A stretch of DNA of 15,369 nt from Pseudomonadota bacterium (GTDB lineage: Bacteria; Pseudomonadota; Alphaproteobacteria; Rhizobiales; Methylopilaceae): NCBI GenBank assembly GCA_023430145.1, contig JAEZCD010000078.1, forward strand, positions 1-15,369, given 5' to 3'. The notes under the pieces were generated by a model that had not been told where the DNA came from, made no database searches, and worked only from the letters and a program-made list of their open reading frames with translations. This document shows, piece by piece, positions 1-6,939 of the stretch. Both the position numbers and the translations under genes were made by a program. The stretch's first letter is position 1. Each line of letters opens with the position of its first letter.

Positions 1-86
1 TCCCTCATTGCCGGGCTTGTCCCGGCAATCCAGCCTTCTCTTCGGCCGCACAGACTGGATTGCCGGGACAAGCCCGGCACTGAGGA
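1..86. repeat. Nested intergenic inverted repeat (REP/BIME-like)
   Basis: Two arms at 1-33 and 55-86 are reverse complements of each other apart from one mismatch and one single-base gap, separated by a 21-base spacer. Each arm is itself a hairpin. In the left arm ATTGCCGGG (7-15) pairs perfectly with CCCGGCAAT (21-29) around a five-base loop; the right arm (59-81) has the same stem with one mismatch. This nested design is typical of dispersed intergenic repeats in alphaproteobacterial genomes. It may also act as a transcription terminator for a gene to the left of the window, but no T-run follows. It may be cut by the window edge. Confidence 0.8.
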
Positions 87-143
87 ACAGAAACCTGTGT
101 CCATGCATAGATGAGTCGAGATATCCCGAATGGATGACCTGGC

Positions 144-572
144 ATGAGTACCGTCATCGCGCGGCCAGGCTGGGCGCTCGCAGCCGCGATCGTCGCCGTC
201 GTCTTCGGCGTCTTGACCATTATCTCCGGCGGCGTAGCGCTTTTCGGCGGCGACGCGGCCCGCGCCGCGGTTGGTGACGCCGTTCCGTTCGTGTTGTGGT
301 TCAACTTTCTTTCCGGCTTCGCCTATGTCGTGGCCGGGGCCGGCCTGTTCTTCTGGGCTCGATGGGCGGCACCGCTGGCGATGCTGATCGCGGCTGCGAT
401 CCTGATCGTCTTCGCCGCCTTCGGCTGGCACGTGGCGACGGGCGGCGCGTTCGAGATGCGCACCGTCTACGCGATGACCCTCAGAGCCGCGGTGTGGATC
501 GCCATCGCCCTGCCGGCGTGCCGGGCGCTCGGTTGCTTTGGATCAACGCCGGCCGGTCGAAGACCGTCTTAA
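144..572 (+). CDS. Small four-helix membrane protein, function unknown
   Basis: A 142-residue protein that I do not recognise as a named family. It has four strongly hydrophobic stretches at about residues 11-34, 47-70, 75-97 and 108-128 with almost no soluble domain, so it should be an inner-membrane protein. A short charged tail (GRRPS) ends it. The ATG at 144 has only a weak GGATGA-like ribosome site; two nearby ATGs (130, 134) are out of frame. Its stop (570-572) lies inside the longest version of the following cyclase frame, or 27 bases before that gene's strong ribosome site, so the two are probably co-transcribed. A role as membrane partner of the cyclase is possible but only suggested by position. 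Confidence 0.7.
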   Translation: MSTVIARPGWALAAAIVAVVFGVLTIISGGVALFGGDAARAAVGDAVPFVLWFNFLSGFAYVVAGAGLFFWARWAAPLAMLIAAAILIVFAAFGWHVATGGAFEMRTVYAMTLRAAVWIAIALPACRALGCFGSTPAGRRPS

Positions 573-1971
573 ATCGGACGATCGAAAGCCCCGCCGGCAA
601 GGAGGCTGCACGATCCAACTGAGGGCACCCGATCCGCCGCGCAGAGGAGCGGCCGGCGCGTCGGTCGATCGGCTGCTCGCCGACGCCGACACCGAAGCCG
701 AGTACACGATCGGCTGGGTTCGGATCGTCGTCGGCGCGATCCTGTTCGCCGGCGGCCTTTCAGCCTCGTGGGGGATGAGCGCGCTCGACCCGGAGCATCT
801 CGTCCGAAGGTCTTCGGTGGTCGCGCTGCTCAGCGTCCTCGCCTTCCTGGTGCTCGGGACGACGTCCCTGGTCCTCGTCGCTCGCCGCCTGTTCAGGCCC
901 TGGATGGCCTTCGCGCTCGTCACCGGTGACGCCGCGATTCTCGTCGCGAGCCTGCTGACCGAGATGGAACGGCGCGGCCTCGACGGGAACTGGCTCGCGG
1001 CGATGCCGATCGTCTGGGCGGCGCCGCTCGTGCTCGCCGTCGGCGCCCTCCGCTACCGCCCCGGCGTTCAGCTCTATGCCACAGCCCTCCTGACGATCGG
1101 CTTCGTCGCGGTCGCCACCGGCCTCGGCTTCAGCCCCGCGCTTACCTCGGCAGACGCGCCTGCCCAGGGCGACGCCGTTCCGAGGCTGTTCTCGCTCCCG
1201 CCCTATCTGATGCGCCTCGTCATGCTGATCCTGATCGGCGTCACCACCACGCTCGTGATTCTTCGGGCGCGGCGCCTGCTGGTCCGCGCCGTCGGCGAGA
1301 CGATGCACGGCCTCTATCTCGCGCGCTTCCTGCCGCAGGAGATCGCCCCGCTTCTCGGGGACGGGCAGGGTAGCGCTGCGATCGCCGGGCGTCGGCAGCC
1401 GGCGACGATCATGTTCGCCGACATACGCGGCTTCACGGCGCTCGCCGAGGAGATGGATCCGAGGCTCGTGTCCACCTTCGTCTCCTCGTTCCGGAAGCGC
1501 GTCATGGATGCGGCGGAAGCGCATGGCGGAGTGATCGACAAGTTCATCGGCGACGGCGCGCTGCTCGTCTTCGGCGTGCCGGAGCCCCGGCCCGACGATG
1601 CCGCTCGCGCGATCGCCTGCGCCCGCCATCTCCTCGGCTCGGTCCGCGACTGGAATGCGGACCGCGAGTTCGACTTCACGATCCGGATCGGCATCGGCCT
1701 GCACGCCGGCGTGATCTATTGCGGCGTCATCGGCGACGAGAGGCGCCTCGAATTCACCGTGCTCGGGGATGTCGTCAACGTCGCCGCGAGGCTCGAGCAG
1801 GCGACCAAGCAGTTCGGCGTGCCGCTTCTGGCCTCGGCCGCCGTGGTGGCAGAGGCGGGCGAGGCGCAGGACTGGCGCGAGATCAGCTCCGAACCGCTGA
1901 GAGGGCGCGACCGCTCGCTCTCGGTGCTGGCGCCCCGTTGGGAGCTCGCAGCCTCCACGCCGGGAGTGTGA
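538..1971 (+). CDS. Membrane-bound class III adenylate/guanylate cyclase
   Basis: The protein makes a cyclic nucleotide second messenger, most likely cAMP from ATP. The N-terminal half carries about six transmembrane helices between residues 56 and 247. A cytoplasmic class III catalytic domain follows (about residues 280-450). Visible catalytic residues are the metal-binding Asp295 (FADIRGFT) and Asp339 (FIGDG), the adenine-selecting Lys335 (DKFIGDG), Thr407 in EFTVLGD where class IIIa enzymes have Asp (so class IIIb-like), and the transition-state pair Asn414 and Arg418 (VNVAAR). All key residues are present, so it should be active, probably as a homodimer. The start is doubtful. The only upstream ATG (538) overlaps the previous gene by 35 bases and has no ribosome site, while a perfect AAGGAGG lies at 599-605 with no ATG, GTG or TTG in frame close behind it. 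The next in-frame ATG (775) would remove the first helix. Confidence 0.93.
   Translation: MDQRRPVEDRLKSDDRKPRRQGGCTIQLRAPDPPRRGAAGASVDRLLADADTEAEYTIGWVRIVVGAILFAGGLSASWGMSALDPEHLVRRSSVVALLSVLAFLVLGTTSLVLVARRLFRPWMAFALVTGDAAILVASLLTEMERRGLDGNWLAAMPIVWAAPLVLAVGALRYRPGVQLYATALLTIGFVAVATGLGFSPALTSADAPAQGDAVPRLFSLPPYLMRLVMLILIGVTTTLVILRARRLLVRAVGETMHGLYLARFLPQEIAPLLGDGQGSAAIAGRRQPATIMFADIRGFTALAEEMDPRLVSTFVSSFRKRVMDAAEAHGGVIDKFIGDGALLVFGVPEPRPDDAARAIACARHLLGSVRDWNADREFDFTIRIGIGLHAGVIYCGVIGDERRLEFTVLGDVVNVAARLEQATKQFGVPLLASAAVVAEAGEAQDWREISSEPLRGRDRSLSVLAPRWELAASTPGV
599..605 (+). promoter_or_regulatory. Strong Shine-Dalgarno AAGGAGG inside the annotated cyclase N-terminus
   Basis: A perfect anti-16S match sits 27 bases after the stop of the upstream membrane-protein gene, just where the cyclase would normally begin. 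The in-frame codons that follow are ACG (610), ATC (613) and CTG (619); none is a standard start. ATC at 613 has the ideal seven-base spacing. Initiation at a rare codon here would give a protein about 25 residues shorter than the ATG 538 version without touching any helix. Confidence 0.5.
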
Positions 1972-1978
1972 CGACCGG

Positions 1979-2002
1979 TCGGCCGGCGCGCCGCGCGGCC
2001 GA
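1979..2002 (+). terminator. GC-rich hairpin just after the cyclase gene (possible terminator)
   Basis: TCGGCCG (1979-1985) pairs perfectly with CGGCCGA (1996-2002) around a ten-base loop, starting eight bases after the cyclase stop codon. A perfect ten-base palindrome CGACCGGTCG (1972-1981) overlaps its left arm. There is no downstream T-run, so intrinsic termination would be weak; it may instead protect the 3' end of the mRNA or assist Rho. Confidence 0.3.
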
Positions 2003-2068
2003 GCGCTGCGACGGCCTCCTTCCCGGTCCCGACGGCCCGAGGGTACGGAGCGGTCGCCGAGCGAGGGC

Positions 2069-2097
2069 TCGCCTGTCGTTGCCTCGATGCCTAAAAT
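2069..2097 (+). promoter_or_regulatory. Candidate promoter of the GntR gene
   Basis: A -10 box TAAAAT (2092-2097, five of six consensus bases) is preceded, at a 17-base spacing, by TCGCCT (2069-2074, three of six). Transcription would start near 2104, placing the start site inside the operator at 2104-2119. That is a classic arrangement for autorepression. The -35 is weak and the call rests mainly on the -10 and the operator position. Confidence 0.4.
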
Positions 2098-2103
2098 GCG
2101 TGC

Positions 2104-2119
2104 ACTATGTATACGAAGT
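2104..2119. promoter_or_regulatory. GntR-type operator in front of the GntR gene
   Basis: ACTATGTATACGAAGT is an imperfect palindrome centred on GTATAC (six of eight half-site positions symmetric). The same 16-mer, with two differences, occurs at 7814-7829 between the importer operon and the aldolase gene. A TGTATACGA core of this kind resembles known sites of GntR/FCD regulators such as VanR. I infer binding by the adjacent GntR protein. Confidence 0.65.
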
Positions 2120-2277
2120 GTGGGCGCGGGTGGGGAGCAGGGAATGCCGGCTTCGGAGGCGATCGATCGCGGCGCGGACGTCGGTGCCGAGGGTCGTACG
2201 GATCACCGTATCACGGGCATCGATATAGGCGGCCGAACGCTGCGGCCGGGGGCGGGAACGGCGCCGAGGCCGGAAGG

Positions 2278-2946
2278 ATGAGCGCGATCGACATGACTGG
2301 AGCAGCAGAGGGCGGCCGGCCGCCGACCGTGAACCTGTCCGGCCAAGCCTATAATGCCGTGTCGGAGCTGATTCGCGGCCGCCGCCTGCGCGGCGGCGAG
2401 GTGATCGTCGAGACGCGGCTCGCGGAGATCCTGCATATCTCGCGCACGCCGCTGCGCGAGGCGCTGCAGCGCCTCGAGGGCGAGGGCCTCGTCATCAAGG
2501 GCGCCGGCCGTTCCTTCGTCGTACGGCGGGTCGATCTCGGCGAGTATCTGCAGAGCCTGAAGGCTCGCGAGCTGATCGAGGGCGAGGTCGCCGCGCTCGC
2601 CGTCGGCCGCATCCCTCGTGAGAGGCTCGCAGCCGTGCGGGCGGAGATCATCGCGCTGCGCACCGCGCCCTACGACAAGGACGCGCACTGGCGCTCGGAC
2701 GACAATCTGCACGGCATGTTCATCGACACCTGCGGCAACGAGGTGCTGGCGCGCATCGTCCGCGAGCTGCGGGTGACGACGCGGCTGTTCGAGATCGAGC
2801 GGCTCAAGGATCGGCTGGAACCGGACTCGGCCGAGCACCTCGCCATCCTCGAGGCGTTCGAGGCCGAGGACGCCAAGGCGGCCCGCCGTGCGGTGCAGGC
2901 GCACGCCCGCAGCCTCGCCCGCTTCGCGCTCGACACGGTACGTTAG
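2278..2946 (+). CDS. GntR-family transcriptional regulator, FCD (FadR) subfamily
   Basis: A 222-residue DNA-binding regulator. The winged helix-turn-helix occupies about residues 18-90, with the recognition region around ISRTPLREAL (54-63) and the typical RLEGEGLV that follows. The C-terminal FCD ligand-binding domain (about 95-220) carries the expected metal-site residues Asp141, His145, His187 and His209, so it probably binds a metal-coordinated carboxylate. I chose ATG 2278 because it gives the family's usual length; the frame stays open to ATG 2107, but that ATG lies inside the operator and the extra residues are arginine/glycine-rich noise. GGAAGG abuts ATG 2278 and is too close to be a good ribosome site; ATG 2293 is an alternative. 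The stop overlaps the convergent EamA gene by four bases. It probably controls the importer operon and itself as a repressor relieved by the substrate or an intermediate. Confidence 0.93.
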   Translation: MSAIDMTGAAEGGRPPTVNLSGQAYNAVSELIRGRRLRGGEVIVETRLAEILHISRTPLREALQRLEGEGLVIKGAGRSFVVRRVDLGEYLQSLKARELIEGEVAALAVGRIPRERLAAVRAEIIALRTAPYDKDAHWRSDDNLHGMFIDTCGNEVLARIVRELRVTTRLFEIERLKDRLEPDSAEHLAILEAFEAEDAKAARRAVQAHARSLARFALDTVR

Positions 2947-3824
2947 CGAGGCTGCGCCGAGACGCGGACGAGGGCGATGCCGCTCACCGCCACGATGCCG
3001 CCGCCGAGGAGCGAGGCGGCCGAGGGCGTCTCGCCGAAGGCGAGGTAGCCGACCAGCGCCGCCCAGATGATCTGCGTATAGAGGATCGGCGACACGGTCG
3101 CCGTCGGCGCGCGCCTGAAGGCGGCGGCGATGAACAGATGCGCGAGCGTGCCGAGCGTGCCGGCGCCGACGAGAAGGCCGATCGCGCCCGCCGGCAGGCT
3201 CTCGTAATAGAGCGGCAGCCCGAGCAGGCACCAGAGCAGCGCCGCCGCGCTGCCCCAGAAGACGAGCGTCATCGCCGCTTCGTCGCGGCCCCCATAGCGG
3301 GTGAGGACGTGGAACACCGCGTTGGCGGCCGCCATGCCGAGCGGCAGGAGGAGCACCGGGCCGAAGCTCGGCGCGCCGGGATCGAGCGCCACCAGCACGC
3401 CCGCGAAGCCGGCGACGATCAGTACCCATTGCGCCGGGCGCGGCCGCTCGTGCAGCGCGATCGCGGCGAGCAGCGTCGCCATCAGCGGCGCCGAGAAGGT
3501 TATGGCGTAGGTCTGCGCCATGGGAAGCCGCGCGAGGGCGAGCACGATCAGGAACGTGCTCGCCGCGATGCAGGCGCCGCGCAGGAGATGGAAGCCGAAG
3601 CGCCGCGTCCGCAGCGTGCCGACGCCGAACAGCGGGGCGAGCGCGGCGAGCAGCAGGACCTGTACGAGGTTGCGCACGGTCACCAGCATGCCAAGCCCGT
3701 GCGTGGCGACGAGCGATTTCAGGATCGCATCGAGGCAGGTGAAGCACAGCATCGCCGCGGCCATGAATAGGGCCGCGCGCCAGGGCTGCGCCGGCAGCGC
3801 GGCCTCGGATGCAGGCTCAGACAA
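2943..3824 (-). CDS. EamA-family (DMT superfamily) transporter
   Basis: A 293-residue inner-membrane protein with about ten hydrophobic helices arranged as two EamA repeats, roughly residues 15-145 and 155-288. Each repeat ends with the typical pattern of a conserved Glu near a Pro (LHERPRPAQW in the first, FGETPSAASLL in the second). Members export or exchange small metabolites such as amino acids; the substrate cannot be read from sequence. It is the last gene of the minus-strand operon, 27 bases after the amidohydrolase stop, and it overlaps the convergent GntR gene by four bases. The start is a TTG (3824) without a clear ribosome site; the next in-frame Met lies inside helix 1, so TTG is kept. 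In context it may export a by-product or take up a related compound. Confidence 0.9.
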   Translation of the reverse strand: MSEPASEAALPAQPWRAALFMAAAMLCFTCLDAILKSLVATHGLGMLVTVRNLVQVLLLAALAPLFGVGTLRTRRFGFHLLRGACIAASTFLIVLALARLPMAQTYAITFSAPLMATLLAAIALHERPRPAQWVLIVAGFAGVLVALDPGAPSFGPVLLLPLGMAAANAVFHVLTRYGGRDEAAMTLVFWGSAAALLWCLLGLPLYYESLPAGAIGLLVGAGTLGTLAHLFIAAAFRRAPTATVSPILYTQIIWAALVGYLAFGETPSAASLLGGGIVAVSGIALVRVSAQPR

Positions 3825-3851
3825 GGGTCGCGCGCGCCCGCCTCGCCGCCG

Positions 3852-4799
3852 TCACCCCGCGCCGACCCGGAATAGAGCGCGCGGATTGTCGGCCACCATC
3901 CTCCGCAGGGCGTCGCGCGGCACCCCGCATGTCTCGAGCAGCAGCAGGAACTCGCGCAGGCCCTCGACCGGCGGCGGCAGCAGGAAGACGCCGCAGTCGC
4001 CGGACAGGACGACGCGCTCGTCGACCGCGGCGCCGATCAGCTCGACCATGCGCGGCGCCGGGACCGGGGGGACGGTGTGCGCCTCGGCATCGACATGGGT
4101 GAGCCCGGCCTGCGTCGCGTGCGTGACGAAGAAGAACGAGAACTCGGCAAAGGCGCCGAGCGCGGTCACGGCGGCCACGACCTCGGGGTCGAAGTGTGAG
4201 CAGGGCACGAGGATGCGCCCGACGCCGGCGCCGCGGGCCGCCTCGACCAGGCGCACCGCCTCTGGGCCTGAGACGTGGCCTGTGTTGAGCACCACGTCGT
4301 GCGCGGCGACGAGGTCGAGGATCTCGCCGAGCGGATCCGGAAGGGTGCCCTCCGGCACCGCGAAGCAGGCCTCGACATAGGCTGGGCTGCGGCGCTCGAT
4401 CGCGGCGATGTGGCGCGTGTGGTGGGTCGGCATCGAGACGAAGCGGGCGCCGCCGCCGCCATAGCCGTAGCCGAGCGCGATCCGTACAGCCTCGGCCGAG
4501 ATGCCGCCGGCCGGCGGCTCCATGATGAGGCCGCCCCAGACGTCCACGCCGAGCTCGCCGAGCCGGCGCATGGCGAGCGCGGCGAGACCGGAGGAATTGC
4601 CGAAATTGTCCATCAGCCCGAGGCCGACGAGGCCGGCCGCTGCCGCCTGCTCGACGGCGTCGAAGACGTCGAGCGAGCGGGCATTGATGTGCGGGCAGGC
4701 GTGGACGTGGCAGTCCACCGCGCCGGCGAGGAGATCGGCGCCGGGCATGAGCGCCGCCCCATCTCGGCGAATCGCGGGAGTGTCGCTCGTCGGGTGCAT
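3852..4799 (-). CDS. Amidohydrolase-superfamily metal-dependent hydrolase (DUF6282-like)
   Basis: A 315-residue TIM-barrel metallohydrolase. Metal-ligand motifs are visible in the superfamily order: Asp29-x-His31-x-His33 (VDCHVHACPH) on strand 1, His175 (NTGHVS), His202 (CSHFD) and Asp268 (LSGDCG) on strand 8. The N-terminal HxH layout resembles proteins labelled DUF6282, recalled from memory, so the family name is moderately sure and the substrate unknown. It is encoded eight bases after the ABC ATPase stop, and a GAGG six bases before ATG 4799 overlaps that stop, indicating translational coupling. It is therefore expected to act on the compound imported by the adjacent transporter, in the cytoplasm (no signal peptide seen). 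A second in-frame Met at residue 18 is a possible later start. Confidence 0.82.
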   Translation of the reverse strand: MHPTSDTPAIRRDGAALMPGADLLAGAVDCHVHACPHINARSLDVFDAVEQAAAAGLVGLGLMDNFGNSSGLAALAMRRLGELGVDVWGGLIMEPPAGGISAEAVRIALGYGYGGGGARFVSMPTHHTRHIAAIERRSPAYVEACFAVPEGTLPDPLGEILDLVAAHDVVLNTGHVSGPEAVRLVEAARGAGVGRILVPCSHFDPEVVAAVTALGAFAEFSFFFVTHATQAGLTHVDAEAHTVPPVPAPRMVELIGAAVDERVVLSGDCGVFLLPPPVEGLREFLLLLETCGVPRDALRRMVADNPRALFRVGAG

Positions 4800-4807
4800 C
4801 GGCGGCC

Positions 4808-5545
4808 TCAGTGCCGGAGGATCTTCGAGACGAAGTCGCGCGTGCGCGGCTCGCGCGGCGCGTCGAATATCTCGGCCGGCGCGCCGATCTCGACGATCCG
4901 GCCACCGTCGAGGAAGGCGACGCGGGACGACACCTCGCGGATGAAGCCCATCTCGTGCGAAACGATCAGCATCGTCATGCCCTCGCGGGCGAGCACGCGG
5001 ATGCTGTCGAGAACCTCCGACACGAGCTCGGGATCGAGCGCCGCCGTCACCTCGTCGAGCAGCAGGATTTCTGGCCGCAGCGCGAGTGCCCGGGCGATGG
5101 CGACGCGCTGCTGCTGGCCGCCGGACAGCTCGTCCGGATAGCGGTCGAGCTTGTCGCCGAGCCCGACCTTGGACAGGAGCGCGCGCGCCTCCGCCTCCAC
5201 CTCCGCCCGCGGCCGCTTCTTGATCTTGATCGGCGCGATGGTGACGTTCTCGAGCGCCGTCATGTTCTGGAACAGATTGTACTGCTGGAAGACGATGGCG
5301 ACACGGTCGCGCAGGCGGCGGACAGCGCGCGGATCGCGGTAGTTCACGAGTTCGCCGTCGAGGCGGACGCTGCCGGCGGTCGGCGGCGTGAGGCCGGTGA
5401 GAACGCGCAGGATGGTGCTCTTGCCAGACCCGGACGGGCCGATGAGGCCGATCACGTCGCCGCGCGCGATCGACAGATCGATGCCCGACAGGACGGGCTG
5501 CGCGCCGTAGGACGCCTCAAGGCCGGCGATGTCGAGATGGGGCAA
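4808..5545 (-). CDS. Polar amino acid ABC transporter, ATP-binding protein
   Basis: A 245-residue ATPase of the GlnQ/HisP/ArtP type that powers the importer made by the two upstream permease genes. All motifs are present in order: Walker A GPSGSGKST (36-44), Q-loop Gln87 (FQQYNLF), signature LSGGQQQR (140-147), Walker B ILLLDE (160-165) with D-loop ALD, and the H-loop His197 (SHE). One oddity is DEVTAALD, where most relatives have DEPTSALD. The start is TTG at 5545: a perfect GGAGG (5552-5556 on the opposite strand) sits six bases in front of it. The gene overlaps the end of the preceding permease gene by 29 bases, as expected in a tightly packed operon. The true substrate need not be an amino acid. 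Confidence 0.96.
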   Translation of the reverse strand: MPHLDIAGLEASYGAQPVLSGIDLSIARGDVIGLIGPSGSGKSTILRVLTGLTPPTAGSVRLDGELVNYRDPRAVRRLRDRVAIVFQQYNLFQNMTALENVTIAPIKIKKRPRAEVEAEARALLSKVGLGDKLDRYPDELSGGQQQRVAIARALALRPEILLLDEVTAALDPELVSEVLDSIRVLAREGMTMLIVSHEMGFIREVSSRVAFLDGGRIVEIGAPAEIFDAPREPRTRDFVSKILRH

Positions 5546-6212
5546 GCCGAACCTCCAGCCGCGCGCCGAAGCGCGCCAGCGGATAGGATATGACGAAATA
5601 GACGATAAGGATCGTGCCGAACACGAGCGCGGCCGAGAAGCCCTTGTTGTTGAGAACCTTCGCCGCGTAGGTCAGCTCGACGACGCCGATCTGCGAGGCG
5701 AGCGCGCTGTCCTTGATGAACATGACGAAGAAGCCGAACGCCGGCGGCAGGATGACGCGCCAGGCCTGCGGCAGGACGACGTGGCGGACGGTGTCGAGGA
5801 GGCCGAAATTCATCGCCGCGGCCGCGTCCCACTGGTTGCGGTGCACGGATTCGAGCCCGGCGCGGATGATCTCCGACAGGAAGGCGGCGGCGATCAGGCA
5901 GACGCTGACGGCGGCGACGGCGAAGATCGGCAGGTCGGCGCCCGACAGCTGGAAGGCGAAGAAGACCAGCATCAGCGTGACGAGGAACGGGATGCGGCGG
6001 AAGCACTCGATGAAGAGCACCGCGAGCCAGCGCAGCGGCATCAGCGGCAGCGCCCGCGTGCGGCGCACGAGGGCGAGGCCGAAGCCCACGGCCGCGCCGA
6101 CGAGGCAGCCGATCGCCGACAGGGCGATGGTCGTGAGCGCCGCCTCGGCGAGGAAGACCACGTTGTAATAGCCGAAGAAGCCAGGCAGCTCCTGAACGAT
6201 GCGCTCGAGCAT
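5517..6212 (-). CDS. Polar amino acid ABC transporter, permease subunit 2
   Basis: A 231-residue HisM/GlnP-type permease with about five transmembrane helices and the cytoplasmic EAA loop (QWDAAAAMNF followed by VVLPQA) that docks on the ATPase. It forms a heterodimeric channel with the preceding permease. The ATG at 6212 overlaps the stop of the upstream permease as TGATG, pointing to coupled translation. The open frame runs much further upstream (to 6935), but that part lies antisense-frame over the first permease and is arginine/proline-rich noise, so the gene starts at 6212. The 3' end contains the ribosome site and TTG start of the ATPase gene. Confidence 0.95.
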   Translation of the reverse strand: MLERIVQELPGFFGYYNVVFLAEAALTTIALSAIGCLVGAAVGFGLALVRRTRALPLMPLRWLAVLFIECFRRIPFLVTLMLVFFAFQLSGADLPIFAVAAVSVCLIAAAFLSEIIRAGLESVHRNQWDAAAAMNFGLLDTVRHVVLPQAWRVILPPAFGFFVMFIKDSALASQIGVVELTYAAKVLNNKGFSAALVFGTILIVYFVISYPLARFGARLEVRLAPSRHRRP

Positions 6213-6886
6213 CAGGCGAGCCTCATCTTGGCGCGGAACGCGAAGGTGCCGATGAGGCCGAGCAGCACCGAGGCGACCAGCGTCAGCGCGACATAGATGG
6301 CCGCCGTCACGGAGAAGATCTCGAGGGAGCGGAAGGTCTGGGCGTTGATGTTGAACGCCTCGCCGGTCAGCTCCTCGACGCCGAAGATCGCCGCCATCGA
6401 CGTGCCGAGCGTGATGATGATGAACTGGTTCGAGAGCGGCGGGAACAGGATGCGGGCGATGTGCGGCAGGATCACGTAGCGGATCTGCTGCATACGGCTG
6501 AAGCCCAGAACCTCGGCCGCGTCCATCTCCGACTGCCGGCGCGACTGGAAGCCGGCGCGCTGGATCTCGGTGAGATAGGCGCCGGCGTTCAGCGTCATGC
6601 CGATGAGGACGGCGGCGTAGGACGAGAGCAGGATGCCGAGATCGGGCAGGGCGAAATAGAGGAAGTAGATCTGCACGAGCTGCGGCGTGTTGGTGAAGAA
6701 GGTCACGTAGCCGCCGACGCCGGCCCTCGCCCAGCCGGGGCCGAACGTCTTGATCGCAGCGCCCGCGGTGCCGATGAGGAGCCCGCCGCAGAACGCCAGC
6801 ACGGCGATCTGCAGCGTCAGCACCGCGCCGCCGAGGAGGCGCGGCAGGTAGGGCCAGATCTGCCCGAACTGGAGCGTGTAATCCAT
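6212..6886 (-). CDS. Polar amino acid ABC transporter, permease subunit 1
   Basis: A 224-residue permease of the HisM family with the N-terminal pattern WPYLPRLLGGAVLTLQIA, about five transmembrane helices and an EAA loop (EMDAAEVLGFSRMQQ followed by VILP). It pairs with the next gene product to form the channel. ATG 6886 is chosen because it gives the family's normal N-terminus; the frame remains open to 8407 but only as an out-of-frame shadow of the binding-protein gene and the divergent region. No good ribosome site precedes the ATG. Instead an eight-base-pair hairpin (6894-6920) lies seven bases upstream, so expression may be lower than that of the binding protein. Confidence 0.94.
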   Translation of the reverse strand: MDYTLQFGQIWPYLPRLLGGAVLTLQIAVLAFCGGLLIGTAGAAIKTFGPGWARAGVGGYVTFFTNTPQLVQIYFLYFALPDLGILLSSYAAVLIGMTLNAGAYLTEIQRAGFQSRRQSEMDAAEVLGFSRMQQIRYVILPHIARILFPPLSNQFIIITLGTSMAAIFGVEELTGEAFNINAQTFRSLEIFSVTAAIYVALTLVASVLLGLIGTFAFRAKMRLA

Positions 6887-6893
6887 CGCGCGG

Positions 6894-6920
6894 CGGCTCG
6901 CAGGCGGCGGACGCGAGCCG
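6894..6920 (-). promoter_or_regulatory. Intercistronic hairpin between binding protein and permease genes
   Basis: An eight-base-pair perfect stem (6894-6901 with 6913-6920, arms CGGCTCGC and GCGAGCCG) with an eleven-base loop lies between the binding-protein stop and the first permease start. Hairpins at this position are common in binding-protein-dependent ABC operons. There they stabilise the upstream message or cause partial termination, so the binding protein is made in excess over the membrane parts. No T-run follows. Confidence 0.55.
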
Positions 6921-6939
6921 GCGGCCGCCGCGCATCGGC

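Larger units (their letters stand above)
1972..2277. other. Gene-free region between the cyclase and the GntR regulator
   Basis: 306 bases without a convincing gene. It holds the hairpin at 1979-2002, a candidate promoter (-10 TAAAAT at 2092-2097) and the GntR-type operator at 2104-2119. The remaining 160 or so bases up to the regulator start would be an unusually long leader. A 64-codon frame (2087-2281) crosses the operator and ends in an ATGA overlap with the regulator start; I do not call it a gene because its start is at the promoter and its composition looks random. Confidence 0.6.

Noticed and set aside
2107..2277. In-frame extension of the GntR protein to ATG 2107
   Set aside because: The ATG lies inside the operator and at the predicted transcription start, and the added 57 residues are Gly/Arg-rich with no family similarity.
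5517..6935. 472-codon open frame ending as permease 2
   Set aside because: Only the part from 6212 reads as a permease; the rest is an out-of-frame shadow of permease 1 with Arg/Ala/Pro-rich noise, not a fusion.
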